Shown: positions 16,750 through 25,103 of the stretch, piece after piece
Layout: each line of letters starts with the position of its first letter
Numbering within the stretch: the stretch's first letter is position 1
Assembly: GCA_964575335.1 (NCBI GenBank)
Contig: CAZNPU010000033.1
Coordinates: forward strand, 1 to 32,209
Reading direction: 5' to 3'
DNA: 32,209 nucleotides
DNA from: CAZNPU01 sp964575335
GTDB taxonomy: Bacteria; Planctomycetota; Phycisphaerae; Phycisphaerales; SM1A02
Notes under the pieces: generated by a model
What the model saw: the letters and a program-made list of their open reading frames with translations, nothing else
Databases searched by the model: none
Told to the model about the DNA's origin: nothing
Translations under genes and position numbers: made by a program

Positions 16750-17088
16750 ATGTTTCTTACGATCTCGACTTCACATCAGCCAGCAACGGACCTCGGCTAC
16801 CTGCTGCACAAGCATCCGCAGCGGGCACAGTCGTTTTCGCTCTCGTTCGGCGAGGCGCGGGTGTTCTATCCGCAGGCGGATCATGAGCGATGCACGGCTG
16901 CGCTGCTTGTTGAAGTGGATTCGGTCGGGCTGGTGCGAAATCGCCATACGCCGCCGGGCGCGCAGCGCACGCTCGACCACTACGTCAACGATCGGCCGTA
17001 CGCTGCATTATCGCTGCTCAGTGTCGCAATCTCGCGCGTCTTCGGCATCCTGGCCCTGGAAAGCAAGCCTGTCGATCCTCGCTTGTAA
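16750..17088 (+). pseudogene. hen1: N-terminal stub of RNA 3'-terminal methyltransferase Hen1
   Basis: A 112-residue frame that matches the conserved N-terminus of bacterial Hen1: MFLTISTSHQPATDLGYLLH, KHPQRAQSFSLSFGEARVFY, ERCTAALLVEVDSVGLVR and YVNDRPYAALSLLSVAISRV. Bacterial Hen1 is about 450 residues or more, with the methyltransferase domain in its C-terminal half; it 2'-O-methylates the 3' end of RNAs before Pnkp ligates them. Here the frame leaves the family consensus after SRVFG and stops at 17088. I find no methyltransferase motifs downstream in any frame and no pnkp gene. The start is well supported (GGAG six bases before the ATG). The piece may still be expressed, but it lacks the catalytic domain, so I call it a remnant. 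Confidence 0.8.
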
Positions 17089-17543
17089 TGAGACAGTCCG
17101 GGTGCTCAATTGCATGCCGGAAGATTTCGAACAGTCGCACCGATAAGCAACCAATCCGATTATCAGCTCCTGTTGCACGTCCTCTAATGCTGCTGATTTA
17201 TCGAGTTTATTGGGGCGGCCGGGGCTTATCGATCCCTGCCACACCAGCCGGTTTCCTTCTCCGACATTTTGATCCGCGGGATGAACTGCATGAGTGGTCA
17301 GGCAGATGAATCGGCGGCTTCGTACGCCTTGTCGAAAACGGCGACGCTGCAGGCATGGGCGGGCAGATATCGTGCTGCGCACGGAAAATGCAGGATTCGG
17401 CAATAATTCGGCGGCCTGGCTCGTTGACACTCAGAGCCGAGATCGAAACTCGGACTGCGGATATAGTGCGGGATCAGGATGCCTTCTGACCAGGCAGAGA
17501 GCATCGCTGGATCGCCTTGTTGACCAGAGTCGAAGCCGTCTTC
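17089..17543. other. Intergenic region after the Hen1 stub
   Basis: No gene recognised. This is where the missing part of Hen1 would be expected; neither its methyltransferase motifs nor an insertion sequence are visible. Confidence 0.5.
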
Positions 17544-18041
17544 ATGCCTCGTCGACTGACCCAATATCTCCATCGCGCCTTCATCGGCTTGATCGCCCTG
17601 TGCGTGGTCGGACAAAGTTTGGGTTCGACGCATTGTGGATGCTTGTGCCTGGGATGCGGCAATATCCTCAGCAGAATAGGCGTCGTAGACGCCTCGTACG
17701 ATTCCGGCACATGTTGCACCAGGTATGCTCCGAACGATACCAGCACATGCTGCGCCAGGGATACCGATGAAACCGAGCCGCATCAGTCTCACGATTCCTG
17801 CGATTCAGAAGGCACGTGTGACTGTCTTGACGTGAAGCTCACGCCAAGTCCCACCATACATCCTCGGTCCACGACAAACACTTCTCTGGATGATTTCGGC
17901 TCCGCAGCGCTGATTGCAGCGCCACTCCTCACCGCTTCCGTTGACGTACCTTCGGTGGAGCTGCATTTCCCCGCTCGTGCCGCACCACCGTTCGTTCCGG
18001 CGCTGAGTCCGAACGCGCGGCGCACCATTTTGCGATTGTAG
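17544..18041 (+). CDS. Cys-rich exported protein, first gene of the ABC export operon
   Basis: I recognise no family. The ATG at 17544 gives 165 residues; a TTG nine codons upstream is possible but would put extra residues before the signal peptide. The N-terminus MPRRLTQYLHRAFIGLIALC is a basic head plus hydrophobic core, with likely cleavage near SLG-S (27-28). The mature first 70 residues are packed with Cys: HCGCLCLGCG (30-39), an imperfect 11-residue repeat with CC pairs at 57-58 and 69-70, then CDSEGTCDC (86-94). The last 70 residues have no Cys and are Pro/Ala/Ser/Thr-rich. The pattern suits metal binding or a disulfide-rich fold in the periplasm. It precedes the adaptor and ABC genes on the same strand, so it is probably a soluble or membrane-bound partner of the exporter. 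Confidence 0.7.
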   Translation: MPRRLTQYLHRAFIGLIALCVVGQSLGSTHCGCLCLGCGNILSRIGVVDASYDSGTCCTRYAPNDTSTCCARDTDETEPHQSHDSCDSEGTCDCLDVKLTPSPTIHPRSTTNTSLDDFGSAALIAAPLLTASVDVPSVELHFPARAAPPFVPALSPNARRTILRL

Positions 18042-18054
18042 TCAAACCAGATGC

Positions 18055-18120
18055 ATGGCATTCGCTGCTCTGACAGCAGCTGTTGTTGGTTGTGCTGCGC
18101 TCATTGTGTTTGCTCAGTGA
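18055..18120 (+). CDS. Possible 21-residue hydrophobic peptide
   Basis: A short frame of 21 codons plus stop lies between the Cys-rich protein and the adaptor, reading MAFAALTAAVVGCAALIVFA plus Gln. It resembles a single membrane helix or an uncleaved signal peptide. No ribosome site is obvious and no homologue is known to me. It fits neatly between the two genes (13 bases after one stop, 39 before the next start), but chance cannot be excluded. Confidence 0.25.
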   Translation: MAFAALTAAVVGCAALIVFAQ

Positions 18121-18159
18121 GGCGGCGCACGATGATTCAGCATCTGGAGCTACGCCCCT

Positions 18160-19641
18160 GTGAAAACTGCTGTGAATGATGCTCGCTCTTCAGCGAGCCT
18201 GACAACGCTGTCGCGAACCGCTGCTGGTTCTGCATCGCACGAAATTCCGCGCCCGCGATCGCATTGGAAAACTCGGGTTCTCCTCCCGACTGTTGTGTTC
18301 CTGGCGTTTGGCATGCTCATGGCGTATGCAGCGCGCGACTTGCTCATTCCAACGGTGGATGTGTATGTCGTTCCCGTGATCGCGAAGGCTGGCGTGAGTG
18401 AAACCGCTTCCAGTGAAGTGTTGGAGGACGCACCTGCTGCAAGCACGCCTCTGGTCCTCGTGCAGGCGCCGGGATGGATTGAGCCGGATCCATATTCCAT
18501 CATTGTGCCAGCATTGGTGAACGGCATCGTCAAAGAAGTGCTCGTGCTGGAGGGCGATCAAGTTGAAGCCGGGCAGATAGTCGCGCGGCTCATTGATGAG
18601 GATTTCCAAATTGCGGTTCGCTCTGCGCGTGCCATCGTCCAGCAACGCGAAGCCGATCTGTCACGAGCCCAGGCAGCGGTCGAGGCAGCCGAAGCAGGCG
18701 TGCTTGTTGAGGAGGCATATGCAGCTGCACTGCGGGATGAGGTGATACGCAAGCGCGAGCTTATAACCGCCGGGAGCGTCGGCTCTGCTGAAGTTCGCCG
18801 ACTGGAACTGCAGCTCCAAGGGCTTGAAGCTCGCGTCGCGCAGGCGCGGAGCAATGTCATCGAAGCGAAGGCCGCAGCTTCACAGGCTGAGGCCGTGCTG
18901 GTAACTGCCCGCATTTCCCTGGCGGACGCAGAACTTCAGTTGAGCCGGACGGAGATTCGATCACCCTGCAACGGCACTGTATTGACTCGATTTGTCGAAC
19001 CCGGATCACACGTTGCGATGCCCAAACCCGGAGAGACATCCGGAATGGCTGGAGCGGTTGTCCGACTCTATGACCCCACCAAGCTGCAGGTGCGTGTTGA
19101 TGTACCGTTGGCTGATGCTGCGAAAGTAGGCATCGGCACTGTGGCAGAAATCACGACCGAGACGCTCCCGAACGACACATTCTGGGGCACCGTGTCGCGA
19201 ATCGTGCATGAAGCCAACATTCAGCGCAACTCCGTCCAATACAAAGTATCGATCAACGATCCATCACCGCTGCTCAAGCCGGAGATGCTGTGCCGCGTGA
19301 GGTTTCATGTTCGATCGACGCGCACGCAGGGCGATGGGCAGGCGAATGCTGTGAATGGTTCAGATGCATCGGGCCTGCAGTTGTTCTTGCCCTCAGATGC
19401 GCTGATCAATCGACAGGAAAACAGCGCACAGGTCTGGGTCGCTGAAAATCAATCCAGCATGTTAGGCGCCGCAGCCGTCCTTCGTGAAGTTGTTCTTGGC
19501 GGACAGGATGGTAAGGACACAGTGATTCTGAGCGGCGTCAAGCCCGGCGATCGCGTCATCGTAAACCCGCCGAGCAATCTGAAAAACGGAACCAGAGTAC
19601 GAATCGTGGGCGAAGCTGTCGCACCCGCGCATTCGGAGTGA
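18160..19641 (+). CDS. HlyD/MacA-type periplasmic adaptor protein
   Basis: A 493-residue membrane-fusion protein. The GTG at 18160 has GGAG ten bases upstream. A cytoplasmic head of about 37 residues precedes one membrane helix (about 38-63). Next come a biotinyl-lipoyl half-motif VPALVNGIVKEVLVLEGDQV, a long alpha-helical hairpin rich in Ala/Glu/Gln (about 155-265), and the second half-motif RSPCNGTVLTRFVEPGSHV. The rest is a beta-barrel region with LQVRVDVPLADAAKVGIG and a C-terminal membrane-proximal domain. Adaptors of this kind link an inner-membrane ABC or RND pump to the outer membrane; the ABC genes follow directly, 10 bases away. Unlike many MacA proteins there is no lipobox. Substrate unknown. 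Confidence 0.92.
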   Translation: MKTAVNDARSSASLTTLSRTAAGSASHEIPRPRSHWKTRVLLPTVVFLAFGMLMAYAARDLLIPTVDVYVVPVIAKAGVSETASSEVLEDAPAASTPLVLVQAPGWIEPDPYSIIVPALVNGIVKEVLVLEGDQVEAGQIVARLIDEDFQIAVRSARAIVQQREADLSRAQAAVEAAEAGVLVEEAYAAALRDEVIRKRELITAGSVGSAEVRRLELQLQGLEARVAQARSNVIEAKAAASQAEAVLVTARISLADAELQLSRTEIRSPCNGTVLTRFVEPGSHVAMPKPGETSGMAGAVVRLYDPTKLQVRVDVPLADAAKVGIGTVAEITTETLPNDTFWGTVSRIVHEANIQRNSVQYKVSINDPSPLLKPEMLCRVRFHVRSTRTQGDGQANAVNGSDASGLQLFLPSDALINRQENSAQVWVAENQSSMLGAAAVLREVVLGGQDGKDTVILSGVKPGDRVIVNPPSNLKNGTRVRIVGEAVAPAHSE

Positions 19642-19651
19642 GGAATTCTCC

Positions 19652-20395
19652 ATGACACTGATTCAATGTCGTCGGCTGACAAAGGTGTATAAGAAAGGCG
19701 ATAACACCATCACGCCGCTGCATGAACTCGACCTTGATGTTGAGGCGGGTGATTTCCTGGCGCTGATGGGACCGTCAGGCAGCGGCAAGACAACATTGCT
19801 GAATCTGCTTTCCGGCATCGATCGCCCAACGAGCGGAACGCTCACCATTGGCGGCACGAATATCGCAACGCTCTCACGATCCAAGCTCGCGGATTGGCGC
19901 AGCGAAACGGTCGGTTACATCTTTCAGCTCTATAACCTCGTTCCCGTACTGACAGCCTACGAGAATGTGGAGTTGCCGCTGCTGCTGCACAAACTCTCCA
20001 GGCGCGAACGTCATGATCGTGTTCAGACTGCATTGCAGTTGGTCGGCATTGCTGATCGTCACGACCATTATCCGCGCCAGCTCTCGGGTGGCCAGGAACA
20101 GCGCGTTGCCATTGCTCGCGCAATCGTCACCGATCCGAAGATCATCGTAGCTGACGAACCCACAGGCGATCTCGATGCTGAATCGGCCAAGGCGATCATG
20201 GCTTTGTTGACGCGTCTGAACCGTGAGCTTGGCAAGACGCTCATCATGGTCACACATGATGCGAAGTGTGCAGACTACGCCAAGCGGGTGCTGCATCTGG
20301 AAAAAGGCCGACTGGTCGAAACCGAGTCGCGTGCAGAAAGCCCAGCGGTTGAAGACCACGAACATGTTCACAACGCGCAGGAGGTTCGCGCATGA
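19652..20395 (+). CDS. ABC transporter ATP-binding protein, MacB/LolD type
   Basis: A 247-residue nucleotide-binding subunit with Walker A GPSGSGKTT (40-48), the Q-loop in a MacB/LolD-style FQLYNLVPVLTAYENVELPL (91-110), signature LSGGQEQR (144-151), Walker B IIVADEP followed by TGDLD (164-175), and the switch His in VTHD. All catalytic residues are present. The C-terminal 30 residues are a Glu/His-rich extension beyond the usual end. GAGG lies about nine bases before the ATG. The stop codon overlaps the next gene's start (ATGA), indicating translational coupling. Proteins of this type power mechanotransmission by FtsX-like permeases rather than classical substrate passage. Confidence 0.95.
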   Translation: MTLIQCRRLTKVYKKGDNTITPLHELDLDVEAGDFLALMGPSGSGKTTLLNLLSGIDRPTSGTLTIGGTNIATLSRSKLADWRSETVGYIFQLYNLVPVLTAYENVELPLLLHKLSRRERHDRVQTALQLVGIADRHDHYPRQLSGGQEQRVAIARAIVTDPKIIVADEPTGDLDAESAKAIMALLTRLNRELGKTLIMVTHDAKCADYAKRVLHLEKGRLVETESRAESPAVEDHEHVHNAQEVRA

Positions 20396-21540
20396 TCGGC
20401 ACAAGGTTCATTCCGATCGTTCTGAAGCAAGTGTGGCGGCACCGTACCCGCACGATGCTGACCGTCGGCGGTGTGTCGATTGCGATGTTCCTGTTCATTG
20501 CGGTTCAGGCGCTTCAGCGGGGAGTGCACGAAGCCACAAGCGTTACCGCTGCTGATCAGACGCTTGTCGTTTATCGTGAAAACCGCTTCTGCCCCGCCAC
20601 GAGCCGACTGCCTGAGTTCTATCAGGATCGGATTGCAAGAATCCCCGGCGTGGTTGACGTCATTCCGATGAAGATCGTGGTGAACAACTGCCGCACGTCA
20701 CTCAACGTTATCACCTATAGAGGCATACCGAACGATGATCTCTCTGTGCTGAGCAAAAAGTGGGAAGTTGTGGCCGGTTCGTTGGACGACTGGGCCAAGC
20801 GGTCCGACGCTGCGATAGTCGGCGAGATTTTGGCGAGCCGACGAGGCTTTCAGGTCGGCGATTCATTCGACTCCTCGGGCGTTACTGTCAATGTGGCTGC
20901 AATCATCCGTTCGCCTGAACCGCAGGACCAGAATGTCGCCTATGTGAAGCTTGCCTTTTTGCAGCAGGCCACGGGCGCCGGCTTGGGTGAAGTGACCCAG
21001 TTCACCGTCAAGGTTGATGATCCTTTGAAGATGGAGCAGATTGCAAAGGCGATCGACGACGAGTTTCGCACCGAAGCCGAGCCAACTTCAACAAAGCCCG
21101 AAAAAGCATTCGTCGCCCAGGCGGGCCAGGACATCGTTGAGATCGTCACGTTCACCAGGTACCTCGGATGGGGCTGTTTGTTTGCCGTGCTCGCGCTGGT
21201 TGCGAATGCGATCGTGCTGAGCGTTCAGGATCGCATCAAAGAGCATGCGGTGCTGCAGACGCTTGGATTTCGAAGCGGGCTTATCGCCCGATTGATCATC
21301 AGCGAAGGCATCGTCATCGGACTCCTGGGCGGCGCGATCGGCACAGCGCTGGCCGTGGCGATCATCAGGTACGGAAAATTCAGCATCTCCACCGAAGGTC
21401 TGAGTGTTCATGTGACGGCGGATCTGCCAGTCGTTCTGACCGGCCTCGCGATTGCAGCAGGTGTCGGCATTCTGGCAGGCCTGGTGCCCGCATGGCAGGC
21501 CAGCCGACGGGAAATCGCCCATTGCTTCAGAGCCGTTTGA
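20392..21540 (+). CDS. FtsX/MacB-type ABC permease 1
   Basis: A 382-residue permease with the MacB plan: one helix near the N-terminus (about 24-42), a large extracytoplasmic domain (about 45-250), and three helices in the C-terminal third containing the FtsX signature region (VQDRIKEHAVLQTLGFRSGL) and ending LVPAWQASR. The periplasmic domain holds two Cys (67 and 100) in NRFCPATSRLPEF and VVNNCRTSL, which could form a disulfide or bind metal. It starts inside the stop codon of the ATPase gene (ATGA overlap), so it is translationally coupled. It is probably a heterodimer partner of the permease encoded next. Confidence 0.92.
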   Translation: MIGTRFIPIVLKQVWRHRTRTMLTVGGVSIAMFLFIAVQALQRGVHEATSVTAADQTLVVYRENRFCPATSRLPEFYQDRIARIPGVVDVIPMKIVVNNCRTSLNVITYRGIPNDDLSVLSKKWEVVAGSLDDWAKRSDAAIVGEILASRRGFQVGDSFDSSGVTVNVAAIIRSPEPQDQNVAYVKLAFLQQATGAGLGEVTQFTVKVDDPLKMEQIAKAIDDEFRTEAEPTSTKPEKAFVAQAGQDIVEIVTFTRYLGWGCLFAVLALVANAIVLSVQDRIKEHAVLQTLGFRSGLIARLIISEGIVIGLLGGAIGTALAVAIIRYGKFSISTEGLSVHVTADLPVVLTGLAIAAGVGILAGLVPAWQASRREIAHCFRAV

Positions 21541-21551
21541 GGATGGATGAC

Positions 21552-22724
21552 ATGAAGCTGTTGCCTTTTGACTATGCGGTTCGAAACCTTGGCCGCTCTC
21601 CAACACGGCTGGTTCTTTCGCTGTTCGGCAGCGCTTTGGTGATCATCCTGGTGATTGCTGCAGCAGCTTTCGTGCGCGGGATGAATGCATCCCTGAATGT
21701 GTCCGGCTCTCCGGACAACATTCTCATCATCGGCGCCGGCAGTGAAGAAAGCGTCGAGCGAAGTGAGATCGAAGCATCTGTTCCGAGCGTGCTTGAAGCC
21801 AGTGTTCCGGGCATTCGTGCGCGGTCTGGCGTTTCGTACATATCGCCACAGGTGCATGTCATGCTGCCGGTGCAGGTCGATCCCCAATCAGAGAAAAAGC
21901 CGCAGGTGATGATAAGGGGTATCACGCCGGAAGCGCTGCTTGTGCATGAACACGTACGCATTCTCGACGGCCGCCTGCCGCGATCCGGAGCGGACGAGAT
22001 CATGGTGGGTCGAATGGTGGGAACGACACTTGGCGTTCCCGACACCGATATCGTGCTTGGCAACACATTACTTATTGACGGCCGTCACTGGACAATCGTT
22101 GGGCGCTTCGCTGCTCCCGGCACGGTACTGGAAGGCGAGATCTGGACGTCACTGACAGACCTCATGACCGCAACCAAGCGCACGACGATCTCGTGCGTTG
22201 TGTTGACCATCAATCCGGATGAGGCTGAATTCGCCGACATTGCTGTATTCACGAAAATGCGCCCGGACCTTGAGCTTGCCGCGATGCCGGAACAGGAATA
22301 CTACAGCTCGCTTGCCGGCTTTTTTCAGCCCATCAAAATCGTCGCATGGGTGACAGCAGGTCTCATTGCGCTCGGCGGGCTTTTCGGAGGACTCACGACG
22401 ATGTACGCAGCGTTCGCCTCGCGGGTGCGCGAGCTGGGGACGCTGCAGTCGTTTGGGTTTCGCCGAACTGCCATCGTCATCAGCCTTGTCCAGGAGTCTT
22501 TGCTGGCGACAGTTGCCGGCACACTGATCGCGTGTGTAGTGGGCGTGTTTGTTCTCGATGGGCTTGCTGTTCGGTTCTCGATGGGAGCCTTTGGTCTGCT
22601 CGTTGACCCGATCGTCATCGGAGTTGGACTTTGTGCCGGCCTCACCCTTGGCCTTGTCGGCGCCCTGCCGCCGGCCGCCCGGTGTCTGCGGCTCTCGATA
22701 CCTGTTGCACTCAAAGCGGTCTAA
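21552..22724 (+). CDS. FtsX/MacB-type ABC permease 2
   Basis: A 390-residue permease from the ATG at 21552, chosen because GAGG lies nine bases upstream; an ATG at 21543 would add three residues but sits too close to that site. Topology matches the first permease: helix 1 at about 20-40, a periplasmic domain to about 270, then three helices with MYAAFASRVRELGTLQSFGF, the FtsX-family coupling motif, and a closing GALPPAARCLRLSIPVALKAV segment. The periplasmic domain has a single Cys. Two different permeases with one ATPase suggest a heterodimeric pump. The gene starts 11 bases after the previous stop. Confidence 0.92.
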   Translation: MKLLPFDYAVRNLGRSPTRLVLSLFGSALVIILVIAAAAFVRGMNASLNVSGSPDNILIIGAGSEESVERSEIEASVPSVLEASVPGIRARSGVSYISPQVHVMLPVQVDPQSEKKPQVMIRGITPEALLVHEHVRILDGRLPRSGADEIMVGRMVGTTLGVPDTDIVLGNTLLIDGRHWTIVGRFAAPGTVLEGEIWTSLTDLMTATKRTTISCVVLTINPDEAEFADIAVFTKMRPDLELAAMPEQEYYSSLAGFFQPIKIVAWVTAGLIALGGLFGGLTTMYAAFASRVRELGTLQSFGFRRTAIVISLVQESLLATVAGTLIACVVGVFVLDGLAVRFSMGAFGLLVDPIVIGVGLCAGLTLGLVGALPPAARCLRLSIPVALKAV

Positions 22725-22761
22725 CTGCCGCCATTCAATTGACCTGAAAGGAGCTTTCAAG

Positions 22762-23718
22762 ATGGCGTTCTCAATTCGCACTGCTGCATTTGGCCTTCCC
22801 CTGTTGTGTCTCACGATCGCTTTGGGAATGGCATCGGCAGCATCGGCTCAGTCTTCAAAGCGGGCGTCACTGGAACCGTTGCCTGGCTCTGTGTCGCTCG
22901 ACAAGGTTCCGGCTGATGCAAAGGAAATCGACGAGGCGATGAAGATTGCACAGCAAGGCGAGACCATCGTCTTGAGAGGCCGAATCGCAATGGCCAAAGA
23001 CGCGTTCGTGAAGGGAAGCGCAGCCTTTACGCTGATCGACGATGCTGCGGCAGCAACCTGCTGCCCAAAGGACGGCAAAATCCTGGACACATGCAGCGCA
23101 CCGGCTGAGAGCAAAGCAACGATTCAACTGGTCGACAAGCAAGGAACGCTGCTCCCGATTGATCTTGAAGGAAAGGGCGGACTCAAGCACGGCGCAGAGG
23201 TGTTTGTTGTCGGCAAAGTTGCAAGCGCCAACGGCACGAATGTTCTGGTGGTGAATGCTACGGGCATTCATGTGCCGGCTGCCGGGATGCCCATGGGCTT
23301 TTTTGTCCGACAGATGCCGCAGGATGCCAAAGACCTTTCCGAGGTGAAGAAGGCAGGCGGATTGAAAAAAGGCGACAAGGTGGTCGTGCGCGGCGTCATC
23401 GGCGGAAGTAAGCAACCGTTCGTTGACGGTCGCGCGATGTTCACCCTCATGGGCAAAGATCTCAAGCCATGCAATGCCATCCCCGATGATCACTGCCCAA
23501 CGCCCTGGGACTACTGCTGCGAAACGCGAAAAGACATCACTGCAAACTCGGCCACAATCCGAGTGGCGGATAGCAAAGGCAATCCCCTCCGAACTGATTT
23601 CAAAGGTCGGATGGGAATCAAAGAGCTTTCGGACGTGGTCGTGATCGGCACAGTTGCGATGGCGAAAGACGGCGCATTGATCGTGGATGCATCAAACATG
23701 TACGTCGTCAGGCCATGA
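22762..23718 (+). CDS. Secreted protein with duplicated OB-fold-like domain and Cys clusters
   Basis: The ATG at 22762 has AAGGAG eight bases upstream and opens a clear signal peptide (cleavage near ASA-Q, residue 29), giving 318 residues. Two copies of one domain follow, about 55-172 and 189-318. Compare GETIVLRGRIAMAKDAFVKG with GDKVVVRGVIGGSKQPFVDG, then AAFTLID with AMFTLMG, and AEVFVVGKVASANGTNVLVV with DVVVIGTVAMAKDGALIV. The pattern is all-beta and OB-fold-like. Each copy has its own Cys group after the third strand: CC and C at 100, 101 and 111, and CPTPWDYCC plus an upstream Cys at 237-253. I know of no assigned function. As the last gene of the exporter operon it may be a periplasmic substrate binder or the exported product. 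Confidence 0.75.
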   Translation: MAFSIRTAAFGLPLLCLTIALGMASAASAQSSKRASLEPLPGSVSLDKVPADAKEIDEAMKIAQQGETIVLRGRIAMAKDAFVKGSAAFTLIDDAAAATCCPKDGKILDTCSAPAESKATIQLVDKQGTLLPIDLEGKGGLKHGAEVFVVGKVASANGTNVLVVNATGIHVPAAGMPMGFFVRQMPQDAKDLSEVKKAGGLKKGDKVVVRGVIGGSKQPFVDGRAMFTLMGKDLKPCNAIPDDHCPTPWDYCCETRKDITANSATIRVADSKGNPLRTDFKGRMGIKELSDVVVIGTVAMAKDGALIVDASNMYVVRP

Positions 23719-24136
23719 GTTGCTCTGGCCCGGCACTTGCTCAGAAACGAATGCTGTCGATCTGAGTCTTCAAGCGCGTTTCGATCGCAACCCGGCGCTG
23801 CGCACAATCAGTCAATTCTGTCTTGTTCGCAAAGAGTCGTTCGGTTATGCGCTCGCTTGCGCCCGTGCTGCGCGCACGCGGCGCAAGCAGCGCATCAGCG
23901 ATCTGCGTGACGATCATCATGGCAAAGCATCAGCCAAGTTCATTCGCTTCGAATGGCATCTCTCGCCTGGCTGGTAACCTCAATCAGCAGCTCTCGAACC
24001 AGCCGACCAGCAAACACACGAGGAGGAAGCTGCTGAGGGAAAGGCAAACAACCGCGGCCTCCCGTGTGTCTAATCTGCGTCATACATGATCGCTTCTTAT
24101 GTACTAACCTGACGCTGCGGCGGTCTGAAAGAGCGG
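23719..24136. other. Intergenic region between convergent genes
   Basis: Between the end of the ABC operon and the end of the MarR-GNAT gene. No gene, clear terminator hairpin or repeat was recognised. Confidence 0.5.
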
Positions 24137-25063
24137 CTACAGCGTTTGCGACCAATACTGCTCAATCACGTCTCTCCCGAAGCTGCGCCGAGGCTCTTCG
24201 CGTACCAACTGAAATCCTGCCCGTTCGTATATTCGACGCGCGTTAACGAGCAAATTGTTCGTCCAGAGCATGATTGAGTGGTATCCCGCTCGACGTGCGA
24301 ATCGCACGCACTCTTCGACGAGTCGGCTGCCGATCCCAAGACCGCGGGCCGACGGTTCGACCAGCAGCAGACGAAGTTGCGCTGTGTCGTCGTCCTTCCT
24401 GGCGCAGAAGATGCTCCCTGCTGGACGGCCATCCACCTCGGCAATCCAGGCCTGTTCTCGATCCGGATCATGCTGGAGAATGAATTCGCCTGCGATCTTG
24501 GCCACGAGAGCTTCAAAGGTCTGATCGAATCCATACTCCTGCGAATACACAACACCGTGGCGCTGGACGACCCAGCCCAGATCGCCAGGCCGAAGCGGTC
24601 GCAGGATATAGGCCTCCGGCGGCGTCGTCTGCTCGAGTATGTTGCGGATAGTCTGCATCGCATGCAGCAGCTTGCGCTGTTGTTCGTCGGTGAGAGTGCC
24701 GAGCAGTTCAGCGATCTGTCTGCCCGAACGGCCGTCGACAAGATCGAACGCCTCCTGTCCGGCCTTGGTCAGGCTGATGACGATACGACGGCCGTCCTCA
24801 GGCAAACGTTCACGCGTAACCAACCCATCCCCTTCGAATCGATTGAGAATGCGGCTGAGGTAACCTGCATCAATGTTCATCGATTTGCGAAGTTGGCCGA
24901 CCTCCGCGGTTCCACGTTGAGCGATTTCCCAGAGCAGTCGCGCTTCGGTCAGCGAGTATGGCGTGTGGACCAGACCTTCCCGCAGTATGCCGAGCACATC
25001 GGTGTAGAAGCGGTTGAACGACCTCACTGACTCAACGCGATCACTGGTGGCGGCTGGGATCAT
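24137..25063 (-). CDS. MarR-type regulator fused to GNAT N-acetyltransferase
   Basis: A 308-residue two-domain protein. The ATG at 25063 was chosen because AGG lies six bases before it; TTG codons upstream would add up to four residues. Residues about 10-145 form a MarR winged-helix domain, with YSLTEARLLWEIA, the recognition region MNIDAGYLSRILNRFEGDGL and the wing RLPEDGRRIVISLT. Residues about 150-308 form a GNAT domain, with the acetyl-CoA loop VEPSARGLGIGSRLVEE (RGLGIGS at 240-246) and the closing NARRIYERAGFQLVREE. This fusion architecture is known and annotated as bifunctional HTH regulator/acetyltransferase. The acetylation substrate is not known. A palindrome just upstream suggests autoregulation. 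Confidence 0.93.
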   Translation of the reverse strand: MIPAATSDRVESVRSFNRFYTDVLGILREGLVHTPYSLTEARLLWEIAQRGTAEVGQLRKSMNIDAGYLSRILNRFEGDGLVTRERLPEDGRRIVISLTKAGQEAFDLVDGRSGRQIAELLGTLTDEQQRKLLHAMQTIRNILEQTTPPEAYILRPLRPGDLGWVVQRHGVVYSQEYGFDQTFEALVAKIAGEFILQHDPDREQAWIAEVDGRPAGSIFCARKDDDTAQLRLLLVEPSARGLGIGSRLVEECVRFARRAGYHSIMLWTNNLLVNARRIYERAGFQLVREEPRRSFGRDVIEQYWSQTL

Positions 25064-25082
25064 TGACAACCTCAACTAAATA

Positions 25083-25097
25083 ATTGATAGAATCAAT
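25083..25097. promoter_or_regulatory. Palindromic operator candidate of the MarR-GNAT gene
   Basis: ATTGAT-AGA-ATCAAT is a perfect inverted repeat, starting 20 bases upstream of the MarR-GNAT start codon inside an AT-rich stretch (25076-25106) that contrasts with the GC-rich surroundings. The dyad and its place over the likely promoter fit a MarR dimer site. Confidence 0.55.
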
Positions 25098-25103
25098 CAT
25101 ATA

